Shown: one piece after another, positions 42,904 through 52,161 of the stretch
Numbering within the stretch: the first letter of the stretch is position 1
How the letters are laid out: the number at the start of each line of letters is the position of its first letter
Assembly: GCA_964446685.1 (NCBI GenBank)
Contig: CAYUPO010000002.1
Coordinates: forward strand, 47,480 to 111,479
DNA from: CAZWRN01 sp964446685
GTDB taxonomy: Bacteria > Patescibacteriota > Microgenomatia > Daviesbacterales > UBA10151
Length of the DNA: 64,000 nt
Reading direction: 5' to 3'
Position numbers and translations under genes: made by a program
The notes under the pieces: generated by a model
What the model was told of the DNA's origin: nothing
What the model saw: the letters and a program-made list of their open reading frames with translations, nothing else
The model's database searches: none

Positions 42904-43382
42904 GGATCAATATCTTTCTTAGTTAAAATCTTATGTAATTCCTGAAGTTCATTTAGTTTTTTTTGCCTCAATTTTTCCTGCTCTGATTCAAGTACTTCTT
43001 GATTAAAAAAAGCCTGAAGCAAGACAAATCGAGCATCTCGTGGCAACGCAATTCCCTGTTCAACAGTATCCTGTTTCACTCTCCCTCTGAATAAAACGTA
43101 ATCAGCATTCTCACCAATTCGAAGAACATAATTCTGACCTATTCTAATAAAACCTCGCACTTCATCATCTGAATGAACATCCGTTACTCTATATCTTGAA
43201 GGATCAGGCAAAGTAAACTGCATGTCGTCAAATTGTGGAACAAACAAAGGCGGATTATCTTTTGGCATAATCAGAGGGACTACTTCTGGAAAAGGTTGTG
43301 GACGCCATAAATTTAATCTAATATCAGCCACATCTATACTCTTTAATATTTTTCTTTCAGGATTTCTGGGACTATTTTGCAT
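42876..43382 (-). CDS. Hypothetical soluble protein (168 aa)
   Basis: Not recognised. Central region of regular beta pattern (YRVTDVHSDDEVRGFIRIG, NYVLRIGENADYVLFRGRV) and a C-terminal helical coiled coil (LESEQEKLRQKKLNELQELHK). No signal peptide or helix. A TATAAT lies 11 nt before the ATG with a weak -35. Confidence 0.6.
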   Translation of the reverse strand: MQNSPRNPERKILKSIDVADIRLNLWRPQPFPEVVPLIMPKDNPPLFVPQFDDMQFTLPDPSRYRVTDVHSDDEVRGFIRIGQNYVLRIGENADYVLFRGRVKQDTVEQGIALPRDARFVLLQAFFNQEVLESEQEKLRQKKLNELQELHKILTKKDIDPYNGKTRLS

Positions 43383-43418
43383 ATTGCAGTTATATTATAA
43401 CCCTTAGTGCAACAGTAC

Positions 43419-44789
43419 CTAATTAAACATTCCCCAGATGGCTGCTCCCCCTGCTACGATCATCAGTAATGTCACAACCCAACCAATTAGCGTAATAACC
43501 GGATGATTGACCCACTCTCCCATCACTTTCTTATTACTGCTAAGAAGTACAATCAGCACCAAAATAACCGGCGCAATCAGACCATTAGCCACAGCTGAAT
43601 AAATCAGTACTTTGATTGAATCAAGATTCAGAAAATTAATTGCCAGTCCAATCAAAGTTGACAAAATAATCACTCCATAAAAAGCATTAGCTTCTTTTAG
43701 TTTTCTGTACAGGCCAAACTTCCAGCCAAAACTTTCAGATAAAGCATACGAAGCCGATCCGGCCAAAACTGGCACTGCCAGCATCCCGGTACCAATTATT
43801 CCCATCGCAAAAAGCAGATAGGCATTGTCTCCAGCAATCGGTCTTAGTGCTTCAGCAGCCTGGGCAGCAGTTTCTATTGTGACTCCCCCTGTTCCAAATA
43901 GTGTCACACTACAGGCAGCGATAATAAAAAACATCACCAGATTTGACAAAAACATCCCTGACCAGACATCTGTCCGCATACTTTTAACCTCTTTTTTAGT
44001 AGTTTCTTCCTGCCGCAATTTTATAGTTGTTTTCCCTTCCAAAATCTGCTCCTCTACTTCCTGAGAGGTCTGCCAGAAAAATAAATAAGGAGAAATAGTT
44101 GTTCCCAAAATACCGCAAATCAAAAAGATCTGATCTTTTGAAAAAGTAATAGAAGGCACAAAAGTATTTTTTAGCAACTGACCATAATCCAGATTCACAC
44201 TAACAGCTGAAAAAATATAAGCTACCAAAACCAGCGCCAACCATTTCAAATACTTGGCATAAGCTTCATAACTAATAAATATCTGCAATCCCAACGAAAG
44301 AAAAGCAAAACCAAGCACCAAGAATTCAAAATTCAGATTCGGATTAAGCAGTTGCGCAGCTTTAGCCATCGCACCCAGATCTGCTCCAATATTAAGAGTA
44401 TTTGCTCCAAACAAAAGCACTGTACAAACATATAACACCCATTTCGGATAATAAGTTCTGATATTAGCAGCTAGTCCTCGACCGGTAACTAAACCAATCC
44501 GGGCACACATCTCCTGGATGATCGCCATCAACGGAAAGGTCATAGGAGCTAGCCACAACAGTTGGAATCCATACTGAGCACCAGTCTGGGAATAAGTGGC
44601 AATGCCTGAAGGATCATCATCAGCAGCTCCTGTAGTTAATCCTGGACCCAATGTTTTCCAATATTCACGGGCTCTTTTAATATGATGTTGATTACCAATA
44701 TCAACAACAATTTTATTTGAAGTACCAATCGTAGCATCAAGCATAGCGGCTGGAGAACCAATTACTTTTTCCAGGATTTTATCATTCAT
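43419..44789 (-). CDS. Nramp-family divalent metal transporter, variant metal site
   Basis: Polytopic transporter of 456 residues with the LeuT-like Nramp fold. Helix 1 reads GPGLTTGAADDDPSGIAT where classic Nramps have DPGN, and helix 6 reads GTTISPYLFFWQ where they have MxPHN, so the metal-coordinating Asn and Met are absent. This pattern matches Nramp-related magnesium/manganese transporters (NRMT-like) more than iron/manganese Nramps (inference from motif knowledge). A ~60-residue hydrophilic N-terminus precedes helix 1. Confidence 0.85.
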   Translation of the reverse strand: MNDKILEKVIGSPAAMLDATIGTSNKIVVDIGNQHHIKRAREYWKTLGPGLTTGAADDDPSGIATYSQTGAQYGFQLLWLAPMTFPLMAIIQEMCARIGLVTGRGLAANIRTYYPKWVLYVCTVLLFGANTLNIGADLGAMAKAAQLLNPNLNFEFLVLGFAFLSLGLQIFISYEAYAKYLKWLALVLVAYIFSAVSVNLDYGQLLKNTFVPSITFSKDQIFLICGILGTTISPYLFFWQTSQEVEEQILEGKTTIKLRQEETTKKEVKSMRTDVWSGMFLSNLVMFFIIAACSVTLFGTGGVTIETAAQAAEALRPIAGDNAYLLFAMGIIGTGMLAVPVLAGSASYALSESFGWKFGLYRKLKEANAFYGVIILSTLIGLAINFLNLDSIKVLIYSAVANGLIAPVILVLIVLLSSNKKVMGEWVNHPVITLIGWVVTLLMIVAGGAAIWGMFN

Positions 44790-44813
44790 CTGACTTAAGC
44801 GTACTGGAGGCGC

Positions 44814-45908
44814 TCAAGACGAGTCAATAGAGGAAGTTCCAAGTTCAATCAATTCTTTACTTGAAGCAGTCAACTGCTTTAATCCTTTTTCTTCAATCAC
44901 ATATAAATCTTCAATTCTAACTCCGCCAAACCCTGGAATATAAATGCCCGGTTCGATAGAAAAAACCATTCCTTTAACCAATTCATCATCTGAGCTAGGA
45001 CCAAGACGGGGAGATTCATGTACCTGCAGTCCAATCCCATGACCCAAAGAATGCGGGATGGATGGATATCCCTCAGCGATAATATAGTCACGGGCTATCT
45101 GATCCACTTCTTTACCCAACACTTTTTTACCCGCCTTAATCTGTCTGTTTAAAAATTCCGCAGCTTTCCCTTGCGCCGCTAAAACAGTCTGATAAATTTT
45201 TCTTTGCTTAGCAGAAGCTTTTCCCAGGAAAATCGTTCGAGTCATATCCGAACAATAATTTTCAACTCTGGTGCCAAAATCCAGTAAGATAAACTCTCCT
45301 TCTCTCTCTAATTTAGTATTGCCAGTCTGATGGTGCGGAACCGAAGAATGCGCACCAAAAGCGACTATCGTCTCAAACGATAAATCTACCTCCTCTTTTT
45401 TTACATATAATTCCAACATTTGAGCAAGTTTTTTTTCGGTTAAGCCAGGTCGGATTTTTTTTAGTAAAAGCTTAAAAACTTTGTCCCCCAGTCTGCATGC
45501 TTGGGTAATTTTTTGTATTTCGGAATCTGTTTTGATGGATCTAATATCTCCGATATTAATTTCTTTTATCTGATCCACTACTTTTTCAAACCGGTGCAGT
45601 TCTTCAACCGTCAGACTATATCCTTCAACTCCGATAACTTTAATCTGATGTTTTTTAATCATTTTTTCCAAATGATCTTTCATTGAAGTTTGTCCAGAAA
45701 TCTCCAGTAATTGAAAATTATCTAAAGATTTAACTGCTTCTGAATATCTGGCATCAGTCAAAATATATTTTTGTGCTGGAGTTATCAGTAAATAAGCTTC
45801 CCGTTCATCTTTTGAAAAATTGGAATAACCTGTTAAAAAACTAATATGCGCATGTGAAGATATTAAAACAGCATCCACCTGATTAAAAAAATCTGCTAAA
45901 GCATCCAT
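44814..45908 (-). CDS. Xaa-Pro aminopeptidase / M24 metallopeptidase
   Basis: Removes N-terminal residues before proline. Creatinase N-domain (1-~125), then the pita-bread catalytic domain with the five ligands: LLDFGTRVENYCSDMTRT (two Asp), SLGHGIGLQVHE (His), MVFSIEPGIY (Glu) and GGVRIEDLYVI (Glu). 364 residues, usual for PepP/PepQ-type enzymes of Gram-positives. It lies 3 nt downstream of the PKD-protein gene in the same direction. Confidence 0.92.
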   Translation of the reverse strand: MDALADFFNQVDAVLISSHAHISFLTGYSNFSKDEREAYLLITPAQKYILTDARYSEAVKSLDNFQLLEISGQTSMKDHLEKMIKKHQIKVIGVEGYSLTVEELHRFEKVVDQIKEINIGDIRSIKTDSEIQKITQACRLGDKVFKLLLKKIRPGLTEKKLAQMLELYVKKEEVDLSFETIVAFGAHSSVPHHQTGNTKLEREGEFILLDFGTRVENYCSDMTRTIFLGKASAKQRKIYQTVLAAQGKAAEFLNRQIKAGKKVLGKEVDQIARDYIIAEGYPSIPHSLGHGIGLQVHESPRLGPSSDDELVKGMVFSIEPGIYIPGFGGVRIEDLYVIEEKGLKQLTASSKELIELGTSSIDSS

Positions 45909-45911
45909 CCC

Positions 45912-46760
45912 TTATTTTTTAATACGCGATTTCATAAGCCCTACTCCTCCAACTCCCAGCAAAATAACCACCCCTATTCCAATAAGAGGCCAACTAACCA
46001 AACTTGCTAACATTCCGTTTTGTTGGTTACTGTCACCAATACTTTGTTCATCAGTCAATTCGACATAAGCATCACCGATAAATCCATTTTGATCTTTCAC
46101 CCTCAGCACCGGAAATACCTGCATTGAATCCGCGTCATAATTATAATCAACTTCCTTTTCTTTTCTAAACTTACCATCACCCAGATCCCAGTAAAATTCT
46201 AAATTATTTCCTTGAGCTAAGGAGCTCGTTGCATCGAGATGAATACTATTTTTAAAATTTACAGCTATTGGATCAGTCAGAGGATCATTACTTACTTTTC
46301 CATTAACAATTATTTTCGCCTGAGGAAGTTGATAATTATGGTCCGGCAGTATATGAATTAAGGTTGATTGGATAAGCTGTGGCTCATCAGTTCGGTATTT
46401 TGCCTGAACAGTCAGAAAATAAGATCCCGGTTTTTTATAACGGTGAGTGTTTTTTAATCCTTCTCCTTTTTCTCCATCTCCAAATTCCCACAAAAAAGTT
46501 GTCTGATCAATAATTTCAGGCAGTATTGGTAACTGCGAAATCTCCATATCCATCTCCAGTGGATCATTGACTAAAAAGTTTTTATCAGCAATGTCCTGCG
46601 GCAATAAAAAATCAGGAACTGAAGAAGTAGGAACCGGATAAAGCAAAGTAAACACCCCATTTATTTTGAAAAAAGGCGGCTGCCCCACCATGTGTGCTGA
46701 TACTTGTTTTGGCAAAACCAAAAAGATAGTTATGACAAGCAGTAAAAAAAAGTTCTTCAT
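45912..46760 (-). CDS. Surface protein with PKD domain(s) and C-terminal membrane anchor
   Basis: Signal peptide (FFLLLVITIFLVLPKQVSAH), then a PKD domain with FLWEFGDGEKGEGLKNTHRYKK (~88-135) and a second PKD-like stretch with LEFYWDLGDGKFRKEKEVDYN (~175-225), and a C-terminal helix (PLIGIGVVILLGVGGVGLM) with basic stop-transfer. It is exposed outside the membrane; role unknown. Overlaps the HAD gene by 4 nt. Confidence 0.82.
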   Translation of the reverse strand: MKNFFLLLVITIFLVLPKQVSAHMVGQPPFFKINGVFTLLYPVPTSSVPDFLLPQDIADKNFLVNDPLEMDMEISQLPILPEIIDQTTFLWEFGDGEKGEGLKNTHRYKKPGSYFLTVQAKYRTDEPQLIQSTLIHILPDHNYQLPQAKIIVNGKVSNDPLTDPIAVNFKNSIHLDATSSLAQGNNLEFYWDLGDGKFRKEKEVDYNYDADSMQVFPVLRVKDQNGFIGDAYVELTDEQSIGDSNQQNGMLASLVSWPLIGIGVVILLGVGGVGLMKSRIKK

Positions 46761-47344
46761 AATAGTTGATACTTATCTAAAGTCTGTATTAGTTTTTTTG
46801 AATTTGTATACAAAAATGCTTTAATACCCAAAGACTTCGCTGTCTCCAGATACCCTACAGAATCATCAAAGTATAAAACTTCCTCTCCTTTTAATCCAAT
46901 TTTATTTAAAACATGCTGAAAAAATTCTTTCTGAGGTTTTTTATAACCAATCTGTCCGGAAGCAAAAAAATCATCAAACAAAAGCCCAAATGCCATCTCT
47001 TCAGCTAAAAACTCTGCCCGGTATTTTTCCTGGTTTGTCACAACGAAACATTTTATATCTTTGGATTGCAATTTCTGCACTATCTGCAAAAGCTCTTGGT
47101 CAGTTGTCTGAGAAACATTTAGCCAATAATCAATCATCGCATCCACTCCTTTTTCCCAGCCCCATTCTTTCAGATAAGGCCCAATCACATCTTTTAAATC
47201 TTTTTTGCCGACCAAAGCCTCTTCAAATTCATTTTCAAAAAAATCACCCGGAATTTTTATTCCATAATCACGAAACAGTTGCTCACTAAAAAGCTCCCCC
47301 TTAACCAACACCCCATCAACATCAAATAATACAGCTTTAATCAT
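46757..47344 (-). CDS. HAD-superfamily hydrolase
   Basis: Phosphatase of the HAD family: motif I LFDVDGVLVKG, motif II CFVVTNQ, motif III Lys in GYKKPQKEF, motif IV YFDDSVGYL. A helical cap lies between motifs I and II (C1 type). 195 residues. Substrate unknown; similar proteins are phosphoglycolate phosphatase-like. Overlaps the next gene by ATGA-type junction. Confidence 0.88.
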   Translation of the reverse strand: MIKAVLFDVDGVLVKGELFSEQLFRDYGIKIPGDFFENEFEEALVGKKDLKDVIGPYLKEWGWEKGVDAMIDYWLNVSQTTDQELLQIVQKLQSKDIKCFVVTNQEKYRAEFLAEEMAFGLLFDDFFASGQIGYKKPQKEFFQHVLNKIGLKGEEVLYFDDSVGYLETAKSLGIKAFLYTNSKKLIQTLDKYQLL

Positions 47345-47360
47345 CTTTGTAATTTATATA

Positions 47361-47384
47361 GATCCCCGCCTTCGCGAGGATGAC
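47361..47384. repeat. Single palindrome, GAT...GAC orientation
   Basis: ATCCCCGC/GCGAGGAT stem with one mismatch, between the helicase-nuclease stop (47391) and the HAD start. Confidence 0.8.
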
Positions 47385-47390
47385 GTTTTT

Positions 47391-50300
47391 TTATTCATTT
47401 AGCGTCAACCTCCTTAGCTCACAATACTCACATTCTTCATCATCGCAAAATCTATCCCAAAAATCCAAGTTTCTGATTTCATTTGAGACAAATCTGATTT
47501 GATCTTCTAAAACTTTCACTTCCTGATCTGTTATTTCAAAATACTCACTTTTAAACCGACCTTTTTCATCCGGCTCTATAAAATCTATCACCCCGCCCTG
47601 CATTTTCATTTGGCCGCTATGATAGTTGTCTACCAATATTTTGTAAAAAGTTAATTGTCTTAGATAATTTCCATCCGATCCGGCGGTCAGTCCGGCGATG
47701 GCATTTCTTGATTTTGATTTACCTGTTTTAAAATCATGAACAATCACCAACTGTTTATCAGCTGTTTCTTCTATCAGATCCAGTCTGCCGTTTAAAACAA
47801 CACCATCATCCAGTTTAACTCCTTTTATAGACATTTCACTGATTAAAGTTTTATCCACCCAAGCAGGAATCAATTCTGTTGCAATCTTTTCAATCGAAAT
47901 TCGACCTTTTGCCAACAGCTCTTTCTTCTCTAAATCAGGCAAAGGACTTTTCTTCACCAAATCATTAAACATTTCTAATACTTCTTCCTTCCCACTTTCC
48001 CCTTTACCCTTTTCCCTTATTAATCTACTCATCACCAAATGCATTAGTGTCCCATAAATTTGGTTTGTATTTTTAATATCCGGAAATGACAACAAATTAC
48101 GGTAAAAGAACTTCCAGGGGCAACTCAGATAGTTATCTAAAGCTGTTGCCGACAATCCTCGTTTTTCAAACAAATTTTGAAAAAATATTTTATGTGACGC
48201 GGACGATTGCTCATTTTTAGTTAGTATATGTTCTTTATCCGGTATATCAAAAATCTGTTCTTTGTTTTGAAGAAACTGCTGTTCAAATTTTTCGATATCC
48301 ATTTCTTCTATCAGCTCCGGATCTATCTCTGTTATAAACTGCGAAGGGATTTGTTCTTTTCCTTCAATTGAGGTAGTTGAGTAACTAATATAAATATCTT
48401 TCTTGGCTCTGGTCAGTGCCACATAAAAAAGTCGTCTTTCATCTTCACCTTCTTCAGTCTCCAGATTTAAAGTTATACCCAACAAATCCCAGGGGATTTT
48501 AAATCCTTTACTTCTTTTTCTGGAATTTCCCCAATGACCATCAAAAGCATTAATAATAAAAACATACTCAAACTCCAGTCCTTTTGATCTGTGAGCTGTC
48601 ATTAAATTTACTGAATCAGATAGTAATGTATGAACTTTTGTTTTAAGAGAAACATCATGTTTTTTGAGTAAATCCAGATAGATAATAAAATCTTTTAAAG
48701 AAAATTCCGAGTTTCTTTGCATTAGAATTTTTATCTCTTCAAACAAAGCAATCAACTTATCCAATATTTCATATCTTTTTCCGGAAAGCAGTAAATGAGT
48801 TTTAAAACCTGACTCAGTTATCACTTCAATAAAAAAATTTTCAAATGAAGTATTCGACGACCTTTTCTGCCAGTCTCTCATCTTAGTGTTAAACAGCTGC
48901 AAGCTTTTGAAAGTTTCCAGATTCAACTCTTTGGCTTTTTCTTCAGATAACTGATTTAAATAATCATAAAATAAGATATTTTCCTTCGTATCTCTTATCA
49001 TTTTTTGCTTATCGCTAACTAATTTATACAAGTCAACTGGCTCTATACCAAAGAAATCAATATGCATCGCTTTCAACAGATCCATCTCAGATCCCGGATA
49101 TGCAATTGCCCGCAAAAGTGAAACCAGCTTCAATATATATATGTCATTTAAAACGCTAGCATCAGAGTTGATCGTATAAGGCACACCGCATCTTTCCAAA
49201 ACATCTGCCATGCTTTGCAAATCTCTATTGTTTCTGCCAATTACAACTATTTCCGAAAGTGAGACACCTGTCTTTTTTTTATTTTTAATTTGCTCAGCTA
49301 CAAATTGCATCTCTGCAAAATAATCATGTAGTACAACCAATTTGATCGGTTCACTTTTCAATGGTGAGCTTGTCGAACCATTTTGCGCTTGTAATTTAAC
49401 TCTTTCTGGTAACAATAAATGGGCGGACAGATTTCTCTCAATCAATGAATCAGCCGCATCCAGAATTTTTTGATGTGATCGATAATTTTGCACTAAACTC
49501 ACCAACTTAGCTGTAGGATACTGTTTACGAAAAGCTAAAAAGTTTTCCAGTGATGCACCCTGAAATCTGTATATCGCCTGCTTTTCATCTCCTACTACAA
49601 AAATATTTGGCTCATCAAAAAAATCCCCCAGCAGTTGTACTATCCGGTTTTGCAAAGCATTAGTATCCTGATGTTCATCTACCAGGATATATTGATATTT
49701 TTCCTGAAGAGTCAGTAAAAAACTCCGGTCATGTTCCATCATATTTTTCACTTCAAACAACATGTCATTAAAATCATAAAACTTCTCTTTCTCCAGAAAA
49801 TCCTGATAGGCCTTGTATAAAATTATCAGCTCTTCATTTTTAGCAATCTCTTTTTGCAGATCCTGGTATTTCCCTTTCATCTCTCCTTTGTATCTACCTT
49901 TGTCATGATACAAATCTTCGATAGTTTCAAAGTTTTTTTTCTGCAGTCCTATAACTTCTTCCAAATCCAAGGGAGCAACTGCTTCTTTTTTCAGATTGTT
50001 TATTTCCCCCAGTACAGATTTAACATAGTAAAGCGGGTCACCAAAAGGCTTAAGGTATTTAAATTCGGACCCCAGAATTAATTCCTCCATAAACTGGATC
50101 TGTTCTACTTCTGTTACCGGTTCTGAAGATATTAAATGTGGGAAGTTTTCCGGATAATTTTTAATTACATCATTACAAAAACCATGAAATGTCCCAATAT
50201 GAACTTTATATCCATCAGTCCCAATCATTCCTACTAGCCTGTTTCTCATTTCAGCTGACGCAGCTTCTGTAAAAGTAAGGGCTAATATATTTGAAGGATT

Positions 50301-50465
50301 TACCTGAGTCTTAAGCAAAATATTGGCAATCCGCAGAGTCAAAATCTGAGTTTTACCTGTTCCCGGTCCTGCAATCACCATCACCGGACCTTCAATCAGA
50401 TCCACCGCTTCTCGCTGCTCAGGGTTTAACCTCTTGTAAGATTCTGTAAATTTAGGAGTTACCAT
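47391..50465 (-). CDS. UvrD-like helicase fused to a PD-(D/E)XK nuclease with probable 4Fe-4S cluster
   Basis: SF1 helicase (VIAGPGTGKTQ, LALTFTEAASAEMR, ILVDEHQDTNA, VVGDEKQAIYRFQGA, MTAHRSKGLEFEYVF, DERRLFYVALTRAK) followed by a RecB/AddB-type nuclease: LSATALDNYLSCPWKFFYR, HLVM, and VIVHDFKTGK (Asp-x-Lys). Cys in YLSCPWK and three C-terminal Cys (FCDDEECEYCELRR) match the AddB Fe-S staple. 1024 residues. It may be a one-polypeptide end-processing enzyme, replacing AddAB (inference). A repeat fragment at 49360-49382 adds NGSTSS. ATG 50465 preferred over GTG 50483. Confidence 0.9.
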   Translation of the reverse strand: MVTPKFTESYKRLNPEQREAVDLIEGPVMVIAGPGTGKTQILTLRIANILLKTQVNPSNILALTFTEAASAEMRNRLVGMIGTDGYKVHIGTFHGFCNDVIKNYPENFPHLISSEPVTEVEQIQFMEELILGSEFKYLKPFGDPLYYVKSVLGEINNLKKEAVAPLDLEEVIGLQKKNFETIEDLYHDKGRYKGEMKGKYQDLQKEIAKNEELIILYKAYQDFLEKEKFYDFNDMLFEVKNMMEHDRSFLLTLQEKYQYILVDEHQDTNALQNRIVQLLGDFFDEPNIFVVGDEKQAIYRFQGASLENFLAFRKQYPTAKLVSLVQNYRSHQKILDAADSLIERNLSAHLLLPERVKLQAQNGSTSSPLKSEPIKLVVLHDYFAEMQFVAEQIKNKKKTGVSLSEIVVIGRNNRDLQSMADVLERCGVPYTINSDASVLNDIYILKLVSLLRAIAYPGSEMDLLKAMHIDFFGIEPVDLYKLVSDKQKMIRDTKENILFYDYLNQLSEEKAKELNLETFKSLQLFNTKMRDWQKRSSNTSFENFFIEVITESGFKTHLLLSGKRYEILDKLIALFEEIKILMQRNSEFSLKDFIIYLDLLKKHDVSLKTKVHTLLSDSVNLMTAHRSKGLEFEYVFIINAFDGHWGNSRKRSKGFKIPWDLLGITLNLETEEGEDERRLFYVALTRAKKDIYISYSTTSIEGKEQIPSQFITEIDPELIEEMDIEKFEQQFLQNKEQIFDIPDKEHILTKNEQSSASHKIFFQNLFEKRGLSATALDNYLSCPWKFFYRNLLSFPDIKNTNQIYGTLMHLVMSRLIREKGKGESGKEEVLEMFNDLVKKSPLPDLEKKELLAKGRISIEKIATELIPAWVDKTLISEMSIKGVKLDDGVVLNGRLDLIEETADKQLVIVHDFKTGKSKSRNAIAGLTAGSDGNYLRQLTFYKILVDNYHSGQMKMQGGVIDFIEPDEKGRFKSEYFEITDQEVKVLEDQIRFVSNEIRNLDFWDRFCDDEECEYCELRRLTLNE

Positions 50466-50513
50466 CAGTTGCCATTCTACCACTTCAACCTACCCGGCGT
50501 ACCCATAATTTAT

Positions 50514-50706
50514 GTCATCTCGAGCGAGGAGCGAGAGATCTAAATATTAGAACCAGTTGCTTCTTTTATAGTCTTGAGATTTCTCACTACGCTCGAAATG
50601 ACAATTAAGTGATGAAGTTCTCGACTAGTTCGACAAGCTCACTACATGTCCGCTCGAACAAGAAACCGAGTTAAACAATATTCTTCGACCGAAGTGGAGA
50701 AGTACA
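50514..50706. repeat. Palindrome doublet and TTCGAC-type elements between helicase-nuclease and DUF2130 genes
   Basis: Doublet 50514-50540 / 50578-50602 (GTCATCTCGAGC..., ...CTCGAAATGAC; ends outward, 37-nt interior). Then 50614-50663, an inverted near-copy of 26150-26199, and TTCGAC...GAGAAGTACA at 50684-50706, which recurs in the TatD gene. No gene here. Confidence 0.8.
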
Positions 50707-50714
50707 ATATTCTA

Positions 50715-51980
50715 TTATGACTCCTCAAGAGTCTCAGAAGTTATAGAAGTTTGAACTACTGTTGTCGTTGTCTCTATCATTTCAAATTCATCCATCTCCA
50801 GACTTTTAATTTCTGGCAAACTAGCACCCATTAATCCTTGTAGATCTCCGTGCATTCCAATAGTCTGATTAATTACTGTATCAATCAGTTTCTCATCTCT
50901 CGACCATTTTTTTGCAAAATATTGTCTCTCTTTTTCAAGACCAATTTTCATCATATTAAAAGCCTCAACTATTGCTTCAACCCTTTGTTTAAATTCATTT
51001 CCGGTTACATAATTCCATAAAATCTCTTTTTGGCCTTTGACCCCTTCAGTTGCCAACTTGGCATAACAGATCTCTATTATTTTCAGCCTCATAATTTTGG
51101 CTACAGCCAAAAAGTTCTCAAAATTGGTGACATAAATCCCATCTTTTGGACCAAAATTATTTACATCTTTTGGCAAATGATTGGAGATTAAAATTGCCAA
51201 GTCTGACTTTGCAGCTCTCATATCAGATTTTAGTTTCGCCACCCATCCTTCTTCCCAGGACTTAGTTCGTTTGCTTTCCCAGATGATCACTCCACAAACT
51301 CGTCCAGTCTGATCTCGGACTTTTTGCATAGTATCTGCTCCTGTAATTCCTTTTGGAACCGGTGTGATCTCATCAAAGGGAAATTCTCTTTGCAAAACTT
51401 CTTCGAGTTCTAACTCTTGCACTTCCCCTTGCAGCTGTTGTGAACTTTGAGTTAGCTTTTGTTTCAGATCTTCATTAGCCTTTAAAGCATCTGATAACAT
51501 TTTATCTTTTTCAGCTATTGAAAGTTGAAATTCTTCTTTGATTTTTTTCTCAGCTACTTCCTGAAGTTTGAGTTTTTCTTCAGACAACTTTTTTTCCATC
51601 TCCAGATGAGCATTTTCATTTTCTTCCCGCACTTTCCTCATCTCCCGAGTCATTTCAGTCAATTGATCCATAAGCTTTTTATTGCGGATCTTACTCTCTT
51701 CAACTTCCTCTTTCAGCATTTTCTGCTCCAGCTCATTTTGCTCAGTTAACTGCTTCTTAACTTTTTCTTCCAGTTTCTGCTGATTAGCTTTTTGCTCTTC
51801 TTCCAGTTCCTTCTCTTTTTTTTCTAAATATTCTTTAGCTTTTCTTCTGATCTCATCAGCATCCGCTTTGGATTTTTGTTCGTATTCTAGTTTCATAGAA
51901 GCTTCGATCTGATGCTTCAAAACTTCATCTACCGAGATCTCTTTTTTGCAGTGAGGACAAGAAATAATATTTGGATTCAT
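50715..51980 (-). CDS. DUF2130-domain coiled-coil protein
   Basis: N-terminal zinc-ribbon-like start (MNPNIISCPHCKKEISVDEV), a long Glu/Lys/Gln coiled coil (~35-190) and a C-terminal DUF2130 domain with EFPFDEITPVPKGITGADT, CGVIIWESKRTKSWEEGWVAKL and LAILISNHLP. The last part resembles a PD-(D/E)XK-like nuclease core (IIWESKRTK). Function unknown; members are found near restriction and repair genes. The ATG 51980 follows a TATAAT box by 7 nt; a second promoter lies at 52047-52075. Confidence 0.85.
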   Translation of the reverse strand: MNPNIISCPHCKKEISVDEVLKHQIEASMKLEYEQKSKADADEIRRKAKEYLEKKEKELEEEQKANQQKLEEKVKKQLTEQNELEQKMLKEEVEESKIRNKKLMDQLTEMTREMRKVREENENAHLEMEKKLSEEKLKLQEVAEKKIKEEFQLSIAEKDKMLSDALKANEDLKQKLTQSSQQLQGEVQELELEEVLQREFPFDEITPVPKGITGADTMQKVRDQTGRVCGVIIWESKRTKSWEEGWVAKLKSDMRAAKSDLAILISNHLPKDVNNFGPKDGIYVTNFENFLAVAKIMRLKIIEICYAKLATEGVKGQKEILWNYVTGNEFKQRVEAIVEAFNMMKIGLEKERQYFAKKWSRDEKLIDTVINQTIGMHGDLQGLMGASLPEIKSLEMDEFEMIETTTTVVQTSITSETLEES

Positions 51981-52046
51981 AAGAATGATTATATTGTACT
52001 TCTTCTCAACCACCAGGAGTGGCAGAAATACAATTCACTTGAAAAT

Positions 52047-52075
52047 CGATTCTACGCCTTTTCTTCGGTAAAAAC
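52047..52075 (-). promoter_or_regulatory. Upstream promoter of the DUF2130 gene, sharing a 17-mer with the lipase promoter
   Basis: Minus strand TTGTTT (52070-52075), 17-nt spacer, TAGAAT (52047-52052 region). The spacer contains ACCGAAGAAAAGGCGTA, the same 17-mer (52053-52069, complement) that forms the spacer of the divergent lipase promoter. Confidence 0.6.
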
Positions 52076-52090
52076 AATTCCCCAGCCCAC

Positions 52091-52114
52091 GTCATTCCCG
52101 CGAAAGCGGGAATC
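52091..52114. repeat. Single palindrome between divergent promoters, GTCAT...ATC orientation
   Basis: Stem ATTCCCGC/GCGGGAAT, loop GAAA. It lies between the two copies of the 17-mer inverted repeat. Confidence 0.85.
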
Positions 52115-52161
52115 TATTTAATACTAAAATTTATCATTAGTCAGACCTATAAAATAATCTA

